From Gordionus sp. m RMFG-2023 (taxonomy: Eukaryota > Nematomorpha > Gordioida > Chordodea > Parachordodidae): DNA of 64,000 nt. The translations under genes and the position numbers were made by a program. Location: positions 37,115,561 to 37,179,560 of the forward strand of contig NC_088775.1 in NCBI RefSeq assembly GCF_954871325.1, read 5' to 3'. Shown one piece after another: positions 39,001 through 51,000 of the stretch. Each line of letters opens with the position of its first letter. Within the stretch, counting starts at the first letter, position 1. Below the pieces are notes generated by a model, which had not been told where the DNA came from, did not search any database, and saw nothing but the letters and a program-made list of their open reading frames with translations.

Positions 39001-42000
39001 TGATTAGATTTTTACTATATTTATTTCTTATTGATTTTGCCATCAATTTATATACAGTACAGGGAATTCATTCAATGTATTCATTTGATAAAATATTTTT
39101 GCTTAGTTACATTATAATTCCTGAGGTTCAAAATTTAGAATACTAAGAAATGATTTTTCCACTCCATTTTTGATAAATATTACAAGACATTTCTATGAAA
39201 ACTGGATGAATAATTTAATTTGTCCTATTTAATATGAATATAGAATATTTGGTGAGGAAAATGCTGTAGATGAGATACAGAATGATAGTCAACATGTATT
39301 AGAAGAGGAGGAAATAGGTGTTGATGCCAATGATATTAATGAGAACTTAGAAGAAGGTTTAAATTATTTTATAATACATGTTAATCTAATCAATATTCTA
39401 TAGGATCTTCAACTAACTCCACAATGTTACCCAGCCATCAGAGATGCTCCTGTCATAATTTAAATTTGATAGCAACAGTAGATGCTGAAGGAGCTTTAAA
39501 TGATGAAGATTTTAAAAGGGTGTCAAGATCGACATTTTATAAATGTCAAACTTTATGGAATAATCAGAACAAATCTCCTAAAAGTTCTGACATGTTTAAA
39601 AAAGATTAGGGAGGTATTTATTAACCCCTAATCGTACAAGATGGAATTCTATATACCAAGCAATAAAACTAATCGCTTTTTTCTGGAGGAAAGAAGATTA
39701 GAGATTAATTATCTCTGTGATCTTGTTGAAATTGAATATATTAACGATGAAGAGCATACTTTTATAAAGAGTATACAGAAGTAATTCTAATTAATAATGA
39801 TTCATTTCCATATCATTTTATTTTTTAGGTTATGCAATATGTTGCTGTTTCCCTTGAAATTTTGGAAGGTGAGGATAATATGGAGATGGGGTATTATGTT
39901 CCCACTTTAAGTATCCTAAATACCAAATTAAAGAGATTGAATAATCTAATCTTATGCCAGCCCCTAGTAGACTCTCTGTTAAAAGGCATTGAGAGAAGGT
40001 AAATAAAATTTATATTGTTTTGATTTTGACTGAAGATTTATTCTAACTTAATGTTTAAAGCTAAAAAATTTATAAAATTTTATGATTAAGATATATTTAA
40101 AATACTCTATTTTTGTAACTTTTAGATTCCCAAACTTATACAATGATGACAATGTCTTAGCGGCAATGGTTCTTCCAAAGTTTAAACTAAACTGGCCATA
40201 TATAAATTCCGATGATGCCAAACATCAACGCGATAGGCTAATGGCGAAGCTGAATAATCTTACTCCAACAAACATAGATTGCCGAGTATCTACCACGAAG
40301 ACATCCTCAAATAATTTTTTTAAAGATGAATCAATAGAAAATCCAATTGATCTTTTTTTTCAATCAAAAAATATTGAAATGAATATTTTTGATAATTTTT
40401 CATATATTAAAAATTTATATTTAAAATTAAATACCCCCTTGCCCTCAAGTACTAGTGTCGAGAGATTATTTAGTAAAGCAAAGCTTATACTTTCTGATCG
40501 TCGCTCTAGACTTGGGATGGTAATATTGAAATGATATTATTATTAAAATGCAACAAATTAAAATAAATATTTATTTATATTGCTTATTTTTTTATAATCT
40601 AAACTAACTATATTTTTATATTTATAAATGTTGATTTTTATATATTATTTATTATACATTTACATTATAAGCAAAAAAAAATAAAAAAAATTTGTTTCAT
40701 TTGTTTCTAAATTTTTTTTTATAAAAAGTAGCTTAAAAGTAGCTAATAGCGCGATACTTTTTTTGACAAATAGCTATAGTGGTAACGCGCTACTTTTAAA
40801 ATAGCGTTTAACAACTCTGATTATTAGCGCCATTCTTGTACATTATATTATAATCATATGCCGATAATTTATAAGCCCAACGTAATAATCTTTGGTTTGT
40901 CAATGAGCTTAAATCTCTGCTATTACCATATATCTTTATTAAAGGTTTGTGGTCTGTTCGTATTTCAAATATTCGCATACAAATAGTTATGAAATTTCTC
41001 TAAGCCGTTTATTATTGCTTTTGCTTCTTTGTCTATTGTAGAATAATTCTTTTCAGCGTCTTGTAAAGTTCTTGAGGTGTAAGTTATTGGAAATTAGATA
41101 CCATTATCTTATTTTTGCATGAATACAGCTCCAAATCCTTGGCATCTGTTTCTAATATTAACTCGAAGTCTGGTTTATAAAACTGTATAGTATTTTGCTC
41201 TGTTACTATTCCGAATAGCATGAAAACGATTACAAAAATAGCACGGTATTTTATTTTGGAATAGCAGATTAATCATTCCGTACTCACTTCAAAAAAGAGT
41301 TTTACATATATTGCATACTGGACATCCGGATCTCACTTGAGGAAGAGGATATACTTCAAACGGATATCCTACTTTCGTGGAAACGACAAGAAAGAGATTT
41401 GTTAAAGCTATCAAGATTAGCAAAAAAAATAGTGCCAATTCCTCTGAAAGGTTTTTAGAACAAAGAACGTGTTTGAATCCAGAAAATGTCGATTCATTAT
41501 TATTTTTGCATTATAATTACATATAATATCAATTTTATATTTATATTTTTTTCATATATTTTCTATAATCAAATAAATAGTCCATAATTTAAATTGATTT
41601 TTTTTTATTAAATTAATTTTCTAAATTATAAACTTTTTGTAGAGGTGTAGTGCTGAAATATTTTATTAGATGCTTAAGAAATTGAAAGAATGGCCATTAT
41701 ATTATTTATTAAATTTTATAAGTGGACTTAAGATAAATTTTTTTTTAAATAATGGGCGAGCGGGTAAAAAATTTTAGACTAATGGGCGGGCGGGTAAGGA
41801 ATTTTAACAAATGGGTGGGGCAGGTGGGTATATATTTTTTGAAAACTATGGGCTGGCTAGGCAGGTGGGTTAAAATTTTTTTAAACATTGGGTGGGCGGG
41901 CTTTTGGTCTAAAAACCCGTTCAATGACCTCTAATTCAGAATAAGGAGTCTATTATGAAATCTCAATTTATGACGAAGAATGACTGAAGAATTCTGATGA

Positions 42001-45000
42001 TGATTTCGTATCTAAATTTTTTGAAACAAATAAAATATTGAATATTTAAAATAATTTCCAGACATAAGACCTATCCATTATGTTCCAACTATAAAATGTC
42101 CATGCCTTCAGATGGAAATTTTGAAAAACAATCCGCGATTTATATGCATGTAATGTTTCAACCAGAGTTGTTAAAAGATACTTTTAAAATGGATCTAGAT
42201 ACAGATACACTGTCTAAAATAATATCTAGATACAGATATTTTAATCAAAAATCTATCTAGATACAGATACCACATTTTTATATCTAGATCCTTTAACAAC
42301 TCTGGTTTCAACACAAAATATCTATATGGGTATCAAATAAGAGCTAATTTAAATATCTTTAGATTGAAACTATTCATTTTTTGTCTTGATGGGCATGACT
42401 TGATCTGGGGGGTAAGGAGGTAAGAGGGGGGGGGGGGGTGTTTAAAAAATAATTTTTTTTGATATAGAGGTAATTAAAATATGTAGTGATTTTCACAATC
42501 TTCTTTGTAAAACACCTTTTATTGAGGAATTATATTATAAATTTTATTAGATAAAAAAACAATCTTTAAGGTGAAATCTTTTATATATCAATTTTGTAAA
42601 ATTATCTATTTTTTTATTAAATGAGGTGTTTATTTTAAAATAATTTTTTAAAAATATTTATATTAAACTTTTTTGATGTTATGTTATATGATCTTTTTAA
42701 GGATAATATTTTAATGTGACAATAATCATAATCGTTATTTTTGACGAATATATGTTAAAATAAGTATTGATAACATGTTTAAAAAAAATTTAGTGAAGAT
42801 GTACCATAGATAAGTGACAATTGTCATATTCGTAGTTTTTAAAGCTTTTTGAATTTTTTTGACGTAAATAGGCTAAAATAAGTATTGATAACATGTTTAA
42901 ATAAAATTTAGTGAAGATGTACCGTAGAAAAGTGACGATTGTCATAATCGTTATTTTTAAAGAGTTTTAAGAATTTTTTTGACGAAAGTTTAAATAAAAA
43001 TTTAGTGAAGATGTACCGTAGATAAGTGACAATTGTCATAATCATTATTTTTAAAGTCTTTTGAATTTTATTGACGAAAATATGTTAAAATAAGTATTGA
43101 TAACATGTTTAAATAAAAATTTAGTGAAGATGTACTATAGATAAGTGACAATTGTCATAATCGTTATTTTTAAGTTTTTTGAAGCAAATGGGTTAAAATT
43201 AGTGTTATAATTAATTTTATAGGTTAAGAAATTAAAATACAAATATTTATTTTTTTTTAAGCTATAGATAATTTGATTGATAAATAATCAATTATTAACT
43301 CGACATTTTTTTTTCTATTTTTCCATAAAATTTGATGTAAATATTAATAAATTTTTTTTATTAAATATTTTTAAAGGTGATTTTTATTCATATTAAGTGT
43401 TGTTTAGGAATTTTTAAATGTGGTTTTTGTAAAATTAATTAATGAGATAGCAGTAGAGGTGTTATTTGCATGACCCTAATTTTTAAAATATAAAAATTTC
43501 GTCCCGGCTCCTTTTTTCAAAAAAAAATTAGGCCTGGCCAGGATTTTTAATATGTACTTTATATATTCATGCCCGACCTGTCCTGGATTTTTCTAATGTT
43601 GTTTTATGTTAAATATGTTATCAATACTTATTTTAGCCTATTTAATACTAAAACTTTAAAACCTAAGTTTATGACAATTGTCACTTATCTATGGTACATC
43701 TTCACTAAATTTTATTTAACCATGTTATACTTATTTTAACATATTTTCTTCAAAAAAATTTAAAAAACTATAAAAATAACGATTATGACAATTGTACCTT
43801 TCTACGTTACATCTTCACTAAATTTAATTTTAACATGTTATCAATAAACATATTTTCGACAAAAAAATTCAAAAAACTTTAAAAATAACGATTATGACAA
43901 TTGTCACCTTCTATGGTACATCTTCACTAAATTTTTATTTAAACATGTTATCAATACTTATTTTAAACTATTTTCGTCAAAAAAATTCAAAAAACTTTAA
44001 AAATAACGATTAAGACAATTGTCACTTTTCTATGGCACATCTTCACTAAATTTTTATTTAAACATGTTATCAATAATTTTAATCTATTTTCGCCAAAAAA
44101 AATAAAAAAAACTTTAAAAATAACGATAATGACAATTGTCACTTTTCTAAGGTACATCTTCACTAAATTTTATTTAAATATGTTATCAATACTTATTTTA
44201 ATATATATTCGTCAAAAAATTCAAAAACTTTAAAAATAACGATTATGACAATTGTCACATTAAAATATTATCCTTAAAAAGATCATATAAAATAACATCA
44301 AAAAAGTTTTATATAAATATTTTTAAAAAATTATTTAAAAAAACACCTCATTTAATAAAAAAATAGATAATTTTACAAAATTGATAAAAAAAATATTATA
44401 AAAGATTTCACCTAAAAGATTTTTTTTATCTAATAAAATTTACAATATAATTCCTAAATAAAAGATGTATTTACAAAGAAGATTGTGAAATTATTAAAAA
44501 GAATATATTTTTACAATAGCAGCATATTATTTTTTTTATTAAAAACATCAAATAAATAAATTTATTTTCATTTCAAAATAAAACAATATAAATAAAAAAA
44601 TATTAAATTATATCATGTTTAATTGTTGATAATATTAAAATATTTACATTAAATATAAATAAAATAATAAATAATAATTAATGTTATGCACCAATGCAGA
44701 ATTTTTGACTAATTTATTTTAGCCAATTTTTAGGCTTAGCCTAATTAGGCATAGCCGATTTTTAGGCTTAGCCGATTTATTCACCTAAAATCTCGGCTAA
44801 GCCGTTTTATAGTCGGCTAAAATTAGCCGATTACACAACACTAATAATAATCACTCATATTGGGCGGGTCTAGGTCTTGCGGGCCAGAAATATTTTTATC
44901 AACATAAAATATCGATAAGGGTATCAAATAAAAGCTAGTTCTTGATTGTAATAATTATACTCTAAGTAGGCGGGAGATCTAGTAATTAAAAAATCTTTTA

Positions 45001-48000
45001 ATAATAGAGATGATTTGCTTATAAAGAAGTGTAATAATTTATAGCTGCAATAAGAAAAATTTATGTCATTTTAAAATTTGTGAATCAATGGTTTCAAATC
45101 TAACTGAAATTTTGAGATTTAAAAATATTACAAATTAGATTTAGTTGCTCACAAATAATTTTGGCTATATATATATCAGAGACTTGCAGAGGTACCATTT
45201 GTACGGCCCGGCCCGAATATTTAAAAAAAAATAATTTTTGGGGCCCGAACTGGATTTTAAAAAAAAAATTTTTTAGGCCCGGCTCGAAATTTTTTAAAAT
45301 TATATTCGACCTGGTATATTAAAAAATTCATTATTTCGTATTTATCATATTTTTCGGCGAGTATTATCATTTAATAAGCAAGTATATTAGCTAATGTTAT
45401 TAAACGGCTCGTTTTGAGCCGACTTTTAAAAACGGCTAACTCAATATTTTCGCCAGATAAATATTGACTAAGCCTCGAAATTTCGACACTATAAGTCTAG
45501 ACCTTTGCTCCTTCTACGAGCAAAATTTTCAGGCTTGCATAATATTTTTATGGATAAAACACTGAGTTAGCCGTTTTTAAAAATCGGCTCAAAACGAGCT
45601 GTTTAACAACACTAATTTTTTTTATTCTAAACAGATATTTAGTATATTACAAAAAAAATTTGTGTAAATAATATTTTGAGAATATACTATGTATTTATAA
45701 AAAAAATAAAAATGATATTTTAATTAATAAAAAATATACATATATTAAATATTATATAATAATGTATTTAATCCTTTGCGTTTTTATTCCATGGCAGGAA
45801 AATTATAATTTTATTATGTAATAGATACTATGAGTGTTAGCTAGTGTCAACTTTCACCAAACATTATATTCATCATAACTATATATAATCATTATAAAAC
45901 CATATCTAATTGACGAATATAATAATTCAGTTGTATAAATTTTTTTAAAAAATACGACCCGGCCCAGGTATTTTTAAAAAAAAAATTTCAGCCCGGTTTG
46001 GGTATATTTTAAAAATTTAGGGCCTTGCCGGGCTTAGTTCCGGGCCTGCAGGTCTCTGATATATAATGAGTTATTAAAAAGCAATGATTATATTTAACCC
46101 CTGCTTATAATATTTATTATTGAAGTCTAAATATTTTGTATTTAACTTTTATTTTACCCATGTTTATGTTTTGCGTTAATAATAATATTAATTACATCTT
46201 AAGATGAACGCTTAGCCTGATAAAATTAATATAATCAAAGAATGTTCATTTTTCTGAAACCAATAAGTATAGGGTTTTCCTAATATTATTTTGAAAAAAT
46301 TGAACTTCACTTTTACTAACGCATAATTCAGTCAAGATAACATTCAAAATTTACATTACTATAAAGTTTTATCCATTGCAAGTAATAGGAGTGGCAATCA
46401 AATGAGAAAAAAATTTTGAGCCCTATTGTTTTAAATTAGATTGGAATAATATATTAAAATGAAGAAAAATATTTTAAAGATAAAAAATATCAAGCATGTA
46501 AAGGTGACAAATATTCAAAAATAAAAGAAAGGTTATTTTTAAAAAGTGCAAAAAAAATCGTGTCCGCCTTGCATTTAAACGGTTTCTACTGTAATACCTT
46601 GAGGGTCAAAGCGAGCGAATGGCGCCGAATAAAGAAGGCTGCGTCGAAGGCCAAATGGTAATCATTGATAAGTGCTGGGAGGGAAGGCAGTAAATGAACG
46701 TATTCTTCGACGGCAAAATTAGTGGATACGAATGTAACGTATTGGACGAGAGCGTCTTGTGCCTGATGAAAAAGGTTGTATAATACATTAATAAATTGAT
46801 AATAAAAAAATTTGTAGCAATGGAAAACTTTTGGATTTCAAAAATAAATCTGATGAAAAGAGTTGCATAATAAATTTATGAATTTATAATAAAAACAAGA
46901 TGGAAAACAAAAGTTTTGAATTTCAAAAACAAATACAAACAAGTTTGAGTTTTTTTAATAATCAGGACATTCTTGTCTCAAGTTGCTTAAATTCCAAAAA
47001 TTAGTAAGAAAGGAGAATGGTATGATTCTTTTAATGTCTATGCTTTTGTGAGAATGAGGAATAGTCTGGAATGCATAGCTAAATCGCATTTGTTAAAATA
47101 GTATGTGTATTGAGGATGGAAATGCCAAAATATCAGGAAAACTTGAAACTTTAATTTCTAAGTATCATGAATTCAAGCATGGATAAAATATTGTACGAAT
47201 ATCTGTAATTAAAGTTCTTAAGGTCTAAAAATAAATAGGGCCAAGAAGGTTTATTTGTAATTTCTTTTGAAAAATTGTATGGATATTAAATTTTAGATCG
47301 AAGATTGACAACTGGTATGATGATATATGTTATTGTTTTATTTTTAAAAGGTTATAATATTCAACGTTTTTTGAATAATATATTTGTCATACAATAATAT
47401 AAAGTATTTTTAAAGGTCAGTTGAATACTTATATAAGTTAAATTGAATAATTATAGTATGCATTAAATGAAAATAAAATAAAAAACTATTGACAATATAT
47501 TTTATGAAGCTTTTTAAAGGTATAAAAATATATATTTTGAATAGTGTAAATTTTAATTGAAGAATATTTGCAAAAAAATTCAAGAACAAATGCGTTGTTA
47601 AGGCAAGTTTTATCATGAGCTCATTATTCTTAGGATGAAGAGTGAGCAGACAATTCAGTCCAAATTTTGTTGATATGATTTATAGATTATCAAAACCTGC
47701 AGAGATCAAAATTTAGGGATTTGAAAAAAATATCTCATTTTCAAACATGGCCCAAGATTATTTTGATTCAGCCCAGACTTTGATCATTTTCTGGCAAATT
47801 CTTTTTAAAATCGTTATTTTGGATATATATTTTACAAATTTGTTCTAAAGGAAAATTGAAAAAATGAGCTCCAATATAATTTCCCAACTGATTAATTAAT
47901 ATAATTTAAAATTTCTATTGGCTAAGCCCAAATTTTTTATTTTATAAATTTTTAAGCCCAGGCCTGGATTCTTAAAATCATGCTTTGCGTCATTGATAAT

Positions 48001-51000
48001 TGGTATTATAGGCAGACAACTGCCCAGTTAAAATTATATTAATAAATAAATATATTAAGCAATATGAGTAATACGTGACTGCAAAAGAAAGGTGAGCTTT
48101 GTTATGAGAGTGATAATTATTGGTGAAAAATATTTAAAAATTCTACAAAATCTAACCTCAACCTCAGCAGCATTATTTTCATATGCCTACTTTGTTTTCC
48201 ATAAGGACTAGGGTCTTTTGTAATAAGATTAAATTTATCAAAAATTGGTTAATAACATAAATATTCTATCTCAATGGAGTATGGTAACAGATAGGAAAAC
48301 GGCCACATACAAAAGATTTAAATAAAAAAAATTCTAGAAATTTGGAGATATACTGAAAGGTTTAATTAGTTCCTTACCTAAAGGCATTTAAGAGATAATT
48401 CAATTAAAAAAGGGTGTTACAAGATCTAAAATGAAAGATGATGACTTATGCTATATCTGTGCATTTATTATTTAATTTCATTTGTCATTAAATCTGTTAT
48501 AATTGTATAATTATATACAAATGAAATATTTTCAAGAAAGGGTGATTTAATGATTATTTTTTAATTAAAAATTTTGAATCAAAAATTGAGACTTCATGAA
48601 TTGATAAGATAAGACTACCAAATGACACTAAAATTAAGCAACCCCCACTTAATAACGTAATAAAAAATACATATTTACCTGGTCATAAAGTTTTCCTAGC
48701 AATTTAATGTGATCAGAATCATTGGTAGTAACGCTCGTTTCATTATTGTTATCGTTTATAGGAGGCAAGGTAGGGTTGAAGATTTCGCAATCCCTTTGTT
48801 GGGATATGAGGATGGCCATGGGAATCAGAATGTCGGAGTTGATGAGGCTTTCTTTCAATCGCTGGGAAGAACGCTTAGTGTTGCGTATTTGGGAAAAGTA
48901 ACCAGCCTATTTTTAAATGGGGTTGAGAAATTTTCAATAGGGTATAGTCACTGGGATATAATTGTTTTAATCCCTCCTACTTTACAATCTTAAAAAATAA
49001 TCACACATTAGTTGAAACATCATTTTAAGCTCCTTTATGTTATAATATGTATAAACGAAGTTAACGAATTAGTATAAGAAGACTCTAATCAAGATATAAA
49101 TTTATATTGCACAGTTTGGTGGGATTTAATAAAATGTTACTTCAAAGGGGTGAAAGAGGGTTGATTAAAATCTATAATCCTTTACTATTACACTTAGCCT
49201 TTTTCTATTTAAAACCTTTTATCAAGCTCCACAAAGAAAATTAGTGTACAAATAGGTGGAAGATGGTTGATTAAAATCTATAATCCCTTACTAATACACA
49301 TAGCCTTTTTCTATTTTATAACCTTTTATCAAGCTCCACAAAGAAAATAAAATTGATCTCACATTAATATTAATTATTGGAATGGATTTTGTTGCTATCA
49401 TATTAGACTATATACTATTTTAGCATATAATTACTTAATACCGATACACATTATAAAGTGGTGAAATTGTGATACTAAATAATACCTCGGATTTGAGTAG
49501 GTCGCCTCCACTCAAGGCCTCAATCTGTTCCCGCGTTGACGCCGTGTCATTCATCTCTATACCCGACATCTTGTGAACCAATTCCTTCAATACGAGCAGG
49601 AGTTCTGAACCTCTTTGCGATGTCCGACTAAGATTTTCGGTCTCGCCAGGTTCAATCTCGGTCTTGCCCGACTCGTTAAGGTCAGTCACGGGCCCTCTAA
49701 ATCCGGTTCCACTGAAGGCCGCCACTTTGAGACCGTTAACAGCATAATAGAGTAGTCCAGTGACGTCACATGCCGCATATTTTTTGACAACACTACCAGC
49801 AAAGGAGCAGGCATTAGAAAACCAAGCGTCACGATCGAGGATAGGACCTGCGGTGATGGAAGTGGACAAGGACCGACCTCTGCAAAGTGATTCCAGAAGG
49901 CAATCTAAAGGGAAGTAAATTTAGAAAAATATAACAACTGATAGAAGCTCCCTCGCCGTGATTTTGCAAAATTATGCATTTGATCTTGAAAATGGTTGGA
50001 TAAAGCAATGTAAAAAAATATACAATTTTTTAATATTTTTAAGAGATTATGGTATTTGTTACTAAATAACTATGATTGATCAGCATTTAAATATATTATC
50101 ATTTGTTTTGGCTCAAATATATAAAAAATACAATTTTTTTTATATATTTCAATTGATAGAGAAAAATATATTCGAAAATAAAAAAAAATAAAAATTAATG
50201 CCCTTAAACTCGGACTCCGAATTTTTTTGGCCCGAGAAATGGCTCTATTTTTTTAAGTATGTTGAAAGAGGTGGGTTTATTCTAAATAATTTTAAAAAAA
50301 TATTTATATAAAACTTTATGTTATTTTATAAGATCTTTTTAAGGATAATATTTTAATGTGACAATTGTCATATTCGTTATTTTTTTAACATTTTGAAATT
50401 TTTTGACACAAAAGGGTAAAAATAATATTTATATTAGAGATCTGCAAAGTTAGGTCCAGCCCGTACCCAGCCTAGCCCGAAAGGGTTTTGGGGCAGGCTC
50501 GGGCCTAATTTTATTTAAAATAATCGGGTTCGGGCCGGGGATAATATTTTTAAAAAAAATTCGGGCCGGGTAGGGTCGGACCTTGGAAATTTTTATATTA
50601 TATTGAATTTTTTATGTAAAATAAAATATTTAATTTTATTTATTGAAATATGTCTTTTATTGAGTAATTATAAAAATTAATTTCTATATTTAAATAAATT
50701 CGGGCTGGGCCAGGTCGGTAAATTTTTTTAAAAAAATTTCGGGTTCGGGCCAGCAAAACTTTTAAAAAAAATTTAGGGTTCGTGCCGGGCTTAAAAAATT
50801 AGGCCCGATGCAGATCACTAATTTATATTGTAAAGATATAAAATTATAATTTCAATAAAGATGTTCCTTGAAATGACAATTATCATAATCAATATTTATA
50901 AGCATATTAAAATTTTTTGACGCTAATGGGCAAAAATCTGTATTTTTAACATGTTAAATTAAAATTTTAATTAAGATGTACCATGTAACAATTGTCATAA

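Larger units (their letters stand above)
33840..41340 (-). mobile_element. Ty3/gypsy LTR-retroelement fossil, fragment
   Basis: Pieces on the minus strand are an RNase H region (about 40830-41210), its tail (37345-37533) and the H2C2 zinc-binding part of integrase (about 33850-34067). A second, inverted H2C2 piece is on the plus strand at about 41240-41340. No LTRs, gag or integrase core are visible. It is broken and incomplete, and older than the two hAT copies inserted in it. Confidence 0.7.
33663..41933 (+). mobile_element. Outer hAT element holding a three-level nest
   Basis: Perfect 8-bp duplication ATTCAGAA (33655-33662, 41934-41941). Ends TAGAGGTCTGAATTGGGCGG and, reverse-complemented, TAGAGGTCATTGAACGGG. 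Subterminal GGGCGGGCGG repeats are on both sides (33675-33730, 41752-41905). The only coding remnant of its own is a hAT C-terminal scrap at 41345-41520. The rest is filled by a gypsy fossil and two later hAT copies. Confidence 0.88.

Noticed and set aside
48709-48993. Plus-strand 94-codon open frame
   Set aside because: It is the antisense shadow of THOC2 exon 7.
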